From CBDHGY01 sp965263325 (GTDB lineage: Bacteria > Pseudomonadota > Alphaproteobacteria > Caulobacterales > Hyphomonadaceae), in NCBI GenBank assembly GCA_965263325.1, contig CBDHGY010000002.1:682001-746000 (forward strand): DNA of 64,000 nucleotides, written 5' to 3'. Under the pieces are notes generated by a model. It was not told the origin of the DNA. It worked only from the letters and a program-made list of their open reading frames with translations, and ran no database searches. Both the position numbers and the translations under genes were made by a program. Below, piece by piece: positions 26,741 to 34,582 of the stretch (position 1 is the stretch's first letter; every line of letters starts with the position of its first letter).

Positions 26741-28018
26741 ATGCGCACACTGTGTCGGGACTGCATAACTATTACAGACGGGGCATTCCCGCACTGCCCC
26801 AATTGCAATAGCAAGAGGGTTCTAGCGCACGATGAACTGGCTGAATTAAATATCGCTCACCTTGATTGCGATGCGTTTTTTGCCGCCGTTGAAAAACGTG
26901 ACGATCCGTCATTGAAAGACAAACCGGTTATTGTGGGCGGCGGCAAGCGCGGAGTTGTGTCGACATGCTGCTATATTGCGCGCCTTTATGGCGTTCGCTC
27001 CGCGATGCCCATGTTTAAGGCATTGAAGGCCTGCCCCGATGCCGTCGTCGTCAAACCATCGCACAATAAGTACAGCGTTGAGGGCAAGCGCATACGAGAA
27101 AAAATGAAGGCGCTCACACCGCTCGTGCAGCCAGTGTCCATCGATGAAGCATATTTGGATCTTTCCGGAACAGCGCGCTTGAATGGCTTACCGCCGGCCG
27201 GGGCGCTCGCCAAACTTGCCAACGAAATTGAAAGTGAGATTGGCATAACGGTGTCCATTGGCCTGTCCGCGAATAAGTTTCTCGCGAAAATCGCCAGTGA
27301 AATGGACAAACCGCGCGGATTTGCAATTATTGGCAATGTAGAAGCAAAGGCTGTTCTGGCACCGCTATCACCAAAAGCACTTCACGGCGTCGGGCCAAAG
27401 CTAGCAAACCGCCTCGAACGAGATGGCTTCGAAACAGTTGGCAATCTTCAAACCGCGGACATGAAGGACCTTATCGGACGGTATGGTGAAACTGGGCTAT
27501 GGTTGCATCAGCGCTCCAACGGCATCGACAATCGCCCTGTTCGGACGGATAGTGACCGAAAATCAGTTTCTAACGAAACAACCTTTTCTGAGGATATTTC
27601 AGATTTGACTGCCCTAGAAGACGCACTTTGGCGCCTTTGTGTAAAAACGGCAGACCGGGCCAAAGCAGTAGAAGTTGAAGGCAGCGTGATTACACTAAAA
27701 CTCAAGACAAGCGCCTTCAAAACGCTCACGAGGCGCGTATCGTTGCCTATTCCAACCCAGCTCGCTCAAGTGATTTTCCGAGCAATAAAACCCATACTTG
27801 CCAAAAAGATAGGGCCTTCCTACCGCCTGATTGGTGTCGGTTTGAGTTCGCTTGAACCAGCCAAAAGTGATGCCATAGACTTAATAGACCCGAGTGTGGA
27901 AAAACGCGCAGCTGCCGAGCGCGCCGCTGATCTCGCGCGGAACAAGTTTGGCAGTGATGTCATCCAAACAGGGCGCGGCATGAAAGCCGAGCAAGCCAGA
28001 GACAAAAACCGATCTTGA
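26741..28018 (+). CDS. dinB: DNA polymerase IV
   Basis: Y-family translesion polymerase. 425 residues with an N-terminal Cys4 motif (Cys5, Cys8, Cys19, Cys22) found in caulobacterial DinB. The catalytic Asp stretch is IAHLDCDAFFAAVE near residue 40, followed by YIARLYGVRSAMP and the second catalytic pair in VSIDEAYLDL. The C-terminal little-finger domain follows after FSEDISDLTALE. No clamp-binding QLxLF motif is obvious at the very end. No Shine-Dalgarno sequence fits before the ATG, consistent with a leaderless mRNA. Divergent from divK. Confidence 0.95.
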   Translation: MRTLCRDCITITDGAFPHCPNCNSKRVLAHDELAELNIAHLDCDAFFAAVEKRDDPSLKDKPVIVGGGKRGVVSTCCYIARLYGVRSAMPMFKALKACPDAVVVKPSHNKYSVEGKRIREKMKALTPLVQPVSIDEAYLDLSGTARLNGLPPAGALAKLANEIESEIGITVSIGLSANKFLAKIASEMDKPRGFAIIGNVEAKAVLAPLSPKALHGVGPKLANRLERDGFETVGNLQTADMKDLIGRYGETGLWLHQRSNGIDNRPVRTDSDRKSVSNETTFSEDISDLTALEDALWRLCVKTADRAKAVEVEGSVITLKLKTSAFKTLTRRVSLPIPTQLAQVIFRAIKPILAKKIGPSYRLIGVGLSSLEPAKSDAIDLIDPSVEKRAAAERAADLARNKFGSDVIQTGRGMKAEQARDKNRS

Positions 28019-28076
28019 AGCCCCATCAACTGTGCGGCAAAGAAACTACGAAAAGATCACTTGGAGTTCGCTTATC

Positions 28077-28535
28077 ATGTCTACACCAGAACAACGCCTA
28101 GAATCGCTTGGAATCGAGTTGCCTGAGCCCATGAGCGCGGTCGCCAATTATGTCCCCTACGTGATTTCTGGCAATCAGCTATTCGTTTCTGGTCAAGTGA
28201 GTGCTGCTCCGACGGGACTGGTAAAGGGCCGGCTTGGCGAGGATATGGAACTGTCAGCCGGACAGGCAGCCGCTCGGCTTTGCGGGGTTAACCTCATCGC
28301 TCAATGCAAGGCAGCCGTCGGCGAGCTCTCCAATATTCAGCGTGTTGTAAAATTAGGTGGATATGTGAACGCCTCTCCGAGTTTTGCGGACCTACCAATG
28401 GTCATCAATGGTTGCTCCGATTTAATGGTTGAGGTTTTTGGTGATGCCGGGCGGCATGCTCGCTCTGCCGTGGCCTGCCCGGTCCTGCCGCTCGGCGTCG
28501 CCGTCGAAATAGACGGCGTATTTGAAATTGGCTGA
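28077..28535 (+). CDS. RidA family protein
   Basis: Likely an enamine/imine deaminase or related YjgF-type trimer protein. 152 residues from the ATG at 28077 with GGAG upstream. The sequence follows the longer RidA subfamily found in alphaproteobacteria: VPYVISGNQLFVSGQVS, the trimer-site glycine/Arg region VVKLGGYVNASPSF, and the C-terminal VFGDAGRHARSAVACPVLPLGVAVEID. The Arg of the substrate site (HARSAVA) is present. It overlaps the following GDPD gene by 14 bp. Confidence 0.9.
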   Translation: MSTPEQRLESLGIELPEPMSAVANYVPYVISGNQLFVSGQVSAAPTGLVKGRLGEDMELSAGQAAARLCGVNLIAQCKAAVGELSNIQRVVKLGGYVNASPSFADLPMVINGCSDLMVEVFGDAGRHARSAVACPVLPLGVAVEIDGVFEIG

Positions 28536-29235
28536 GCGGTTCAGCCTGGTTGAGTACGCATACGCGCATCGCGGATTATGGCATGGTGATGGTGCGCCGG
28601 AAAATTCTCTGGAAGCCTTTAGGGCTGCAGCAAACGCTGGACTAGGCATTGAGCTTGACGTACGGCCTACCAAGGATGGAACACCTATTTGTTTCCATGA
28701 TCCATTTTTGGACCGCACATCCTCATCTAGTGGTCTTGTTAGCCTCAAAACAACCGCCGAGCTTCAGTCTTGCTCACTCAGCAATGGCGAACCCATCCCT
28801 CTGCTGACGGACGTGCTTGAAGTGTTTTCACGCCGATTGCCAATTCTTGTGGAGCTAAAAATAGACGGTGAAACAGACCCGGTTTCATTTACGCAGTCGG
28901 TCTCTGACATAATTGAACGATACGAAGGAAAAGCAGCCATGATGAGCTTTAGCGAACAAAGTACTGCAAATATTCCAGCGACGATCATGTCAGGGCAGTT
29001 GATCGCTCCGAGTTCGATGATTGGACTATCCGCTCTCGAAGAGAAGATCGCGCAAGCCGAGGCAAACTCCGTAGACTATCTTGCGCTCCACATCTCTGAT
29101 GCAAACGCAAAGATGGGCAGATCAATGCCGACCGCGTGTTGGACAATAACTGAAGAGAATCAGCGCCAAACGTTAAAGACGCTTGGTTTCGCGGAGATTT
29201 TTGAACATTTGCCTTCGCCTCTCGCCGCCCAGTGA
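28522..29235 (+). CDS. Glycerophosphodiester phosphodiesterase family protein
   Basis: Expected to hydrolyse glycerophosphodiesters to glycerol-3-phosphate and an alcohol. 237 residues from a TTG start inside the RidA stop region. The GDPD signatures are complete: AHRGLW (first catalytic His), ENSLEAF, ELDVRPTKDGTPICFHDPFLDRT (metal-binding Glu/Asp and second catalytic His, given as consecutive short motifs), and a shortened C-terminal barrel half. No signal peptide, so it is cytosolic. Confidence 0.9.
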   Translation: MKLAERFSLVEYAYAHRGLWHGDGAPENSLEAFRAAANAGLGIELDVRPTKDGTPICFHDPFLDRTSSSSGLVSLKTTAELQSCSLSNGEPIPLLTDVLEVFSRRLPILVELKIDGETDPVSFTQSVSDIIERYEGKAAMMSFSEQSTANIPATIMSGQLIAPSSMIGLSALEEKIAQAEANSVDYLALHISDANAKMGRSMPTACWTITEENQRQTLKTLGFAEIFEHLPSPLAAQ

Positions 29236-29257
29236 GTTGTGCGCTAGATAAAGAGGT

Positions 29258-30421
29258 ATGGACGATAGCCCCATACGTCTCAGCATTGCGCACAGCCTTG
29301 CAGCTGTGGACCCACAGCAATGGAACGCGCTCGCAAACCCACCTGGCGAGCGTTATGATCCATTCTTGCGCTGGGAGTTCCTCGAGACGCTGGAGAGTAC
29401 CGGTGCGGCAACAATGCAAACAGGATGGTCGCCGCATCATCTGCTGATTGAAGGCGCGAACGGTCAGCTGCGCGCCGCGATGCCACTATATGTTAAGTCC
29501 CATTCTCGCGGTGAGTTTGTTTTTGATTACGCCTGGGCTGACGCCTTTGAACGCGCGGGTGGGTCATACTATCCGAAACTACTGAGCGCGGTCCCTTTCA
29601 CGCCTGTAACAGGGCGCAGAAGATTGGTCCCAAAAGGCCCGGACGAGTTGCAGCTCAAAGCCGCGCTTCTTGCGGGAGCCATCCAAGTCGCAAGCGACAA
29701 CAACCTCTCTTCTCTACATTTGAACTTTCTCGAGGAAAGCGAGTACGAACCGCTCGACAAAGCCGGCATGCTCATCAGGCTCGATCAACAATTTCATTGG
29801 CAGGACCAAGACTATGGCGACTTTGATGGCTTCCTTGCTGCGTTATCATCGTCAAAACGAAAAAATCTTAGGAAAGAGCGATTGAAAGCTCAGTCTGGCC
29901 TGCACTTCGTTCATTTGCGCGGCGATGACATCACCGAGGCTGATTGGGACGCCTTCTTTGAGTTTTATATCGACACGGGCTCGCGCAAATGGGGCTCACC
30001 TTACCTGATGCGGGAAACCTTTTCGGTACTCGGCGAGCGCATGGGCGAAGATCTCCTTCTCGTACTTGCCCTGGATGATGACACACCTATCGCTGGAGCC
30101 CTCAACCTAATTGGATCGGATACTCTTTACGGACGCTATTGGGGATGTATCGTTCCGCGACCGATGCTTCACTTCGAGGTTTGTTATTATCAGGCCATAG
30201 ACTATGCACTCGCCAATGGCCTGACTTTCGTGGAGGCAGGCGCGCAAGGCGGCCATAAACTCGCACGTGGCTATCGCCCAGTGATGACACGCTCGGCACA
30301 TTGGATCGCGCATCCAGGTTTACGCGAAGCCGTATCGCATTACTTGAAACAAGAACGCAGCGCCGTTGAGTCAGATGCAGACTTTCTTGAAAGCCGAACC
30401 CCGTTTAAGAAGTCAAATTAG
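29258..30421 (+). CDS. FemAB/GNAT-like protein (DUF482/COG3146)
   Basis: 387 residues, matching the peptidogalycan-biosynthesis-annotated DUF482 family in length and order: an N-terminal DPFLRWEFLETLESTGA segment, PLYVKSHSRGEFVFDYAWADAF, and a C-terminal acyltransferase-like part with SSKRKNLRKER, GSRKWGSPYL and YGRYWGCIVPRPMLHFEVCYYQ followed by EAGAQGGHKLARGYRP. Biochemical role not established; aminoacyl or acyl transfer is likely. It follows the GDPD gene by 22 bp and is in line with the HIT gene. Confidence 0.85.
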   Translation: MDDSPIRLSIAHSLAAVDPQQWNALANPPGERYDPFLRWEFLETLESTGAATMQTGWSPHHLLIEGANGQLRAAMPLYVKSHSRGEFVFDYAWADAFERAGGSYYPKLLSAVPFTPVTGRRRLVPKGPDELQLKAALLAGAIQVASDNNLSSLHLNFLEESEYEPLDKAGMLIRLDQQFHWQDQDYGDFDGFLAALSSSKRKNLRKERLKAQSGLHFVHLRGDDITEADWDAFFEFYIDTGSRKWGSPYLMRETFSVLGERMGEDLLLVLALDDDTPIAGALNLIGSDTLYGRYWGCIVPRPMLHFEVCYYQAIDYALANGLTFVEAGAQGGHKLARGYRPVMTRSAHWIAHPGLREAVSHYLKQERSAVESDADFLESRTPFKKSN

Positions 30422-30441
30422 ACAAAGGGGATTAAAGACTC

Positions 30442-30876
30442 ATGGCACTCCACGGCACATACGAGCCTGACAACATTTTTGCGAAAATCATTGCCGGTGA
30501 CATGCCGTGCGTAAACGTCTTTGAGGACGATATAGCGCTCGCCTTCATGGATATATTTCCGCAATCGCGGGGCCACACGCTTGTCATCCCAAAAGGTGTC
30601 CATGCTCGAAACTTCCTGGAGATGCCAGCAGACCAACTTGGACCGTATATTCTGCGCGTCCAAACCGTTGCCATCGCCGTTGAGAAGGCGCTCGCACCGG
30701 ATGGGTTACGCGTGATGCAGTTTAATGGTGCACCTGCCGGGCAAACCGTCTTTCATCTACACTTCCACATCATTCCCATATGGACGGATACATCTCTTAC
30801 GCCCCATGCCGGTGGCCAGCAGGCGGATATCAATGAGCTTGAAAGAATTGCTCAAACTATTCGCGCTGCGCTGTAG
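30442..30876 (+). CDS. HIT family hydrolase
   Basis: Histidine-triad nucleotide hydrolase of HINT type, 144 residues. The N-terminus is FAKIIAGDMPCVNVFED, the middle PQSRGHTLVIPK, and the active-site triad HLHFHIIP is intact (H-x-H-x-H). It begins 20 bp after the DUF482 gene. Likely releases AMP or similar from nucleotide conjugates; substrate unknown. Confidence 0.93.
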   Translation: MALHGTYEPDNIFAKIIAGDMPCVNVFEDDIALAFMDIFPQSRGHTLVIPKGVHARNFLEMPADQLGPYILRVQTVAIAVEKALAPDGLRVMQFNGAPAGQTVFHLHFHIIPIWTDTSLTPHAGGQQADINELERIAQTIRAAL

Positions 30877-30900
30877 GTAATTTGTGCTCACTGGAGTATA

Positions 30901-31659
30901 ATGCAGCTGGGACCGGATGGCTGCATGTCACAAACGATAGAGCATTTTATTCAGAAGACCGAAAAAACGAAAAGCGTTGCAACGCTCTTTCGCGAATTTG
31001 ATCTGTTCGTTGGCAGTCACGGGATCGACGTTAGCTCTTATCATATCATAGCTAAAAATTTGCGAGCGGTACCGCTCGAGGACGGCCTGATCAGAGAGAA
31101 TTTTCCCGACAATTGGGTCAAGAAATATATCGAGCAGCACTATTCAGACATTGATCCCGTCATCTCTCAGGCACGCCGCGAGGCAAAGCCGTTTCACTGG
31201 TTCGATGTTGGAGACAAAGTGAAACTGACGCCTGCGCAGTCTGATTTTCTATCCGAACTAAAAGCCGCCGGCCTGACCGATGGGCTCGCAGTTCCCATTT
31301 TTGGCCCCGAAGGCACAATGGCGTATTTTGGTCTGGGGGTTGTGAATGATACGCTCGATATCAGCGATGAAAAAGAAGTTGAAATTCAGTTCGCCTGTCA
31401 GCAGGTTCATAATCGCTATATTGAACTGTCTCAGGAAAGCAAACTTCCAGATGACAAACCAGTAAAGTTGTCGCCGCGCGAAACACAAATCCTGAAACTT
31501 GCGGCGACAGGACTATCCAACAATTACATCGCCGAGCGGCTCGGCATTTCGGAAAATACGGTGGACACGCTTATGCGCCGGACATTCCGAAAGTTAAATG
31601 TCCACAACCGCATCTCTGCCGTTCTGAGAGGCGTAGGGTCGGGCCTAATCCTTCCCTGA
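30901..31659 (+). CDS. LuxR-type regulator with autoinducer-binding domain (LuxR solo)
   Basis: 252 residues from the ATG at 30901 (an ATG eight codons on is possible). The N-terminal domain keeps all six AHL-pocket residues of TraR/LuxR with exact spacing: Trp72, Tyr76, Asp85, Pro86, Trp100 and Gly128. The C-terminal HTH (about 182-245) reads LSPRETQILKLAATGLSN, then IAERLGISENTVDTLMRR. There is no luxI-type synthase in the window, so it is a solo receptor here. Target genes are unknown. Confidence 0.9.
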   Translation: MQLGPDGCMSQTIEHFIQKTEKTKSVATLFREFDLFVGSHGIDVSSYHIIAKNLRAVPLEDGLIRENFPDNWVKKYIEQHYSDIDPVISQARREAKPFHWFDVGDKVKLTPAQSDFLSELKAAGLTDGLAVPIFGPEGTMAYFGLGVVNDTLDISDEKEVEIQFACQQVHNRYIELSQESKLPDDKPVKLSPRETQILKLAATGLSNNYIAERLGISENTVDTLMRRTFRKLNVHNRISAVLRGVGSGLILP

Positions 31660-31949
31660 ATCACCTTTTCAGTTTTTTGCAGTTCCTTATGTATTTGTCG
31701 CGTAACTGCATGACAGCCAATCTTGATAATCAAACTATATAGATCGGGATCGGGTCGGCCGTTGATAACGTTCGCTAGCTCCCAAGACTTGTAGATCATC
31801 CCAGTTAGGCGCAACGCCAAGAACGTCGCAAGCAGCGTTGAAACGCTGAGGGCAGCGCGGCGTAGATGGCGCGATTATCCCCTTGATCGCGCGCCTACAG
31901 TGGATGGCGCCTCGGAAACTCACCTTAGTAGTTTCCGAGGCGCATGATC
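31660..31949. other. 290-bp gap between luxR solo and gatB
   Basis: No supported gene. Short leftward frames across 31735-31923 lack ribosome sites and family features. Apart from the gatB-side hairpin, a small GCGCGAT/ATCGCGC inverted repeat is seen at about 31869-31892. Confidence 0.5.
31907..31943 (-). terminator. 14-bp perfect hairpin just downstream of gatB
   Basis: GCGCCTCGGAAACT at 31907-31920 pairs perfectly with AGTTTCCGAGGCGC at 31930-31943 around a 9-nt loop. It begins 7 bp beyond the gatB stop. There is no T-tract on the gatB side, so it may protect or process the mRNA 3' end rather than terminate by itself. Confidence 0.6.
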
Positions 31950-33461
31950 CTAAAGCCCAAGCTTTTCTTTCAATATTTTGTTCACGGCACCTGGATTGGC
32001 CTTGCCGCCTGACGCCTTCATGACCTGGCCGACAAACCAGCCCATGGCTTTGGGTTTTTCTTTTACCGACGCGGCTTGTTCTGGGTTTGCAGCGATAATG
32101 TCGTCGACAATTGCCTCAATCGCTCCGGTGTCTGTGACCTGCTTAAGGCCTTCTTTCTCAACGATATCAGCCGGGTCGCCGCCGCCTTCGATCATTTTAG
32201 CAAAAACGGTTTTCGCAATTTTTCCCGAAATCGTTTCATTCGCGATAAGGTCAATCAGTCCACCAAGTTGCTCGGCAGACACTGGACTATCGGCTAGTTC
32301 GAGATCTTCCTTGTTCAAATAACCAAAGAGTTCTTGACTAACCCAGTTTGCAGAAAGTTTGGGATCACGACCTTTCGCGACGGCTTCAAAGAACTCAGCT
32401 TTTTCAGAATCCGCAGACAGCACGCCGGCATCATATCGTGAAAGTTTGTAGTCGCTTTCAAAACGGGCTCGCTTTTGATCGGGCAGTTCAGGCAAGTTTG
32501 CGCGGATCTCTTCTATATAAGCTTCATCGATTTCTAGTGGTAGCAAGTCTGGGTCCGGGAAGTATCGATAGTCATGCGCATCTTCTTTCGAACGCATGGA
32601 CCGCGTTTCATTTTTATCCGGATCGTAAAGGCGCGTTTCCTGGTCGACCTCGCCGCCATCTTCGATGATCTCAATTTGCCGGCGCGCTTCATACTCAATC
32701 GCTGCTTGAATAAACCGAAATGAATTCATGTTCTTCAACTCACAGCGTGTGCCGAGATGAGAGAAATCCCCTGTCTCGCGGAATTTCTCGTACTGGCCTG
32801 GGCGGCAAACAGAAACGTTCACGTCAGCACGCAAATTCCCCTTTTCCATATCACCGTCGCATGTGCCAAGTGCTACAACGATAGACTTAATTTTCTTTAC
32901 ATAAGAAGCCGCCTCAAACGGCGTGCGGATATGAGGCTTGGAGACAATCTCCATCAGTGCAACACCTGAGCGGTTGAGATCCACATAGGTCTCACTCGGG
33001 GACATATCATGAATAGACTTACCAGCGTCCTGCTCCAAATGCAGGCGCTCAATGCCAACCGTAAAACTGTACGCAGGATCACCATGCGCCGGTTCAACAT
33101 CCACTTCGATTTCGCCTTCGCCAACGATCGGATGTTCGAACTGACTAATCTGATAGCCTTGAGGTAGGTCCGGATAGAAATAATTCTTCCGATCGAAGCG
33201 GCTATAGGTATTGATTTTGGCGTTCAGGCCGAGACCCGTGCGTACCGCTTGTTCGACGCACTTTTCGTTGATAACGGGCAGCATGCCGGGGAGCGCAGCA
33301 TCCACCAGAGCAACATTCATGTTGGGCTCGTTGCCGTACTCGGTCGAAGCACCGGAAAATAGCTTCGCATTTGATGCCACCTGCGCATGGATCTCGAGTC
33401 CCATGACGAGTTCCCATTCGCCTGTGGCACCTGTGATCGTGTAGGTTGGTCTGTCTGTCAT
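31950..33461 (-). CDS. gatB: Asp/Glu-tRNA amidotransferase subunit B
   Basis: tRNA-binding kinase subunit of GatCAB, which converts misacylated Glu-tRNA-Gln or Asp-tRNA-Asn. 503 residues from the ATG at 33461 (AAGG upstream). The signature GLEIHAQV lies near residue 22, SRFDRKNYFYPDLPQGYQISQ near 80, the catalytic domain continues through LHLEQDAGKS, and a YqeY-like C-terminal tail domain ends NPGAVNKILKEKLGL. It is separated from gatA and gatC by unrelated genes. Confidence 0.96.
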   Translation of the reverse strand: MTDRPTYTITGATGEWELVMGLEIHAQVASNAKLFSGASTEYGNEPNMNVALVDAALPGMLPVINEKCVEQAVRTGLGLNAKINTYSRFDRKNYFYPDLPQGYQISQFEHPIVGEGEIEVDVEPAHGDPAYSFTVGIERLHLEQDAGKSIHDMSPSETYVDLNRSGVALMEIVSKPHIRTPFEAASYVKKIKSIVVALGTCDGDMEKGNLRADVNVSVCRPGQYEKFRETGDFSHLGTRCELKNMNSFRFIQAAIEYEARRQIEIIEDGGEVDQETRLYDPDKNETRSMRSKEDAHDYRYFPDPDLLPLEIDEAYIEEIRANLPELPDQKRARFESDYKLSRYDAGVLSADSEKAEFFEAVAKGRDPKLSANWVSQELFGYLNKEDLELADSPVSAEQLGGLIDLIANETISGKIAKTVFAKMIEGGGDPADIVEKEGLKQVTDTGAIEAIVDDIIAANPEQAASVKEKPKAMGWFVGQVMKASGGKANPGAVNKILKEKLGL

Positions 33462-33570
33462 ATTTTCTGCCTTAGAAAACGCATTTAACACCTCGTATTA
33501 ACGACGGCTGCAAGAACTGTCGAGCCAAACACCGCTTGCCAAGCCTGCCCTCTGCGTCAAAGGTGGAATT

Positions 33571-34014
33571 ATGGATGGACGCCCAAAAGATGATCACGTG
33601 GCAGACGTCAGCCGCAAAACACCGGTCGACAAAACGGAAGACCGGATCATAAGCCGTGATTTTTGGCGCCACGTGTTGATTGGATATGCCGCTGGCCTCG
33701 CAATCGGCGCTGTTATCTTTGTGATACTGCTTCTGACGATGAACCGAATGGAACTTAAAATTCCGGTGATCTTTATAATTGCTGCCTTAGCTCAGATCGG
33801 GACTGGAGGCGGCCTTGTCGGTGCTGGAATCTATATGTCGAGAGTAATAGACCGAGATGATGATGACGATTCGTCCGACCCACCGCGCGGAAGGAAACTG
33901 CCCTTGGCGGGCAGTCAAAAATTTCGTTCTGATGAAAAGTTGCACAATCAATCAAGATTTACGCATGCTAACGAAGCACGCAGCTCGGTCACGAGTGGAT
34001 TAATTGGAAAATAA
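33571..34014 (+). CDS. Hypothetical two-helix membrane protein
   Basis: 147 residues, not recognised. Two membrane helices are clear: LIGYAAGLAIGAVIFVILLL at about 36-55 and IPVIFIIAALAQIGTGGGLV at about 66-85 with small-residue patches. An acidic stretch (DRDDDDDSSDPP) and a basic, polar tail follow. A GGTGGA precedes the ATG at close range. It lies between gatB and gatA on the opposite strand. Confidence 0.6.
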   Translation: MDGRPKDDHVADVSRKTPVDKTEDRIISRDFWRHVLIGYAAGLAIGAVIFVILLLTMNRMELKIPVIFIIAALAQIGTGGGLVGAGIYMSRVIDRDDDDDSSDPPRGRKLPLAGSQKFRSDEKLHNQSRFTHANEARSSVTSGLIGK

Positions 34015-34057
34015 TCCGCGCATTCCTCGGGACGATTTCAACGAAACCAATTAGGTA

Positions 34058-34489
34058 TTAATCCTCGAACAGTTTGGAAATACCCCAAACAGCTCCAGCG
34101 ACGGCTGCGCCAGCTAAAACAACTGGAGCAGCGACTACCGCCGCCCCGACTGCTGCCGTTTTTGCGGCGACCAAACCCGTGCCAACTGTGGCAGCGGCGG
34201 TGCTAGCACCCGTACCGACGGCTGCTGCTGTAGAGGTAATAGCACCTGTTGCGCCAGATACGGTCGCGCCGACAGCACCAGCTGCGCCGGTCGCGCCAGC
34301 AGTAAGAGCCGAAGAAACGGATTGACCGCTGCTTAGCGCTGCACCAATGTTTTGACCGGCCTGTACGCCGACGCCCATCGAGCCATGAACAGCATGGGCA
34401 GTGGCCGGATTGCCGGACAATGCACCTGCGCCCACTCCAACTGCTAAACCCGTAGCCGCCGCTTTTGCTTCTTTTTCGATATCTGACAT
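34058..34489 (-). CDS. Gly/Ala-rich glycine-zipper-like protein
   Basis: 143 residues from the ATG at 34489, with GGGGG about 7 nt upstream; an ATG 8 codons earlier is possible. After a polar helix (SDIEKEAKAAATGLA) nearly the whole chain is Gly/Ala/Val/Ser/Thr with small-residue repeats such as GVGAGALSG, TGAAGAVGATVSGATG and AAVVAAPVVLAGAAVAG, ending in WGISKLFED. This looks like a membrane-inserting glycine-zipper or bacteriocin-like peptide, but no leader or partner export genes are nearby, so function is unassigned. Confidence 0.6.
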   Translation of the reverse strand: MSDIEKEAKAAATGLAVGVGAGALSGNPATAHAVHGSMGVGVQAGQNIGAALSSGQSVSSALTAGATGAAGAVGATVSGATGAITSTAAAVGTGASTAAATVGTGLVAAKTAAVGAAVVAAPVVLAGAAVAGAVWGISKLFED

Positions 34490-34582
34490 CTTAAGCCCCC
34501 AATGATTTGTCATGATCAGCTCTCAAGATAGCAGATTCACAGCAGATTGCAGGAGGATTACACGAATTTAATCGCTAAGGCT

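Noticed and set aside
31735..31923. Leftward frame between luxR and gatB
   Set aside because: Basic, composition-biased product, no Shine-Dalgarno sequence, no recognisable domain.
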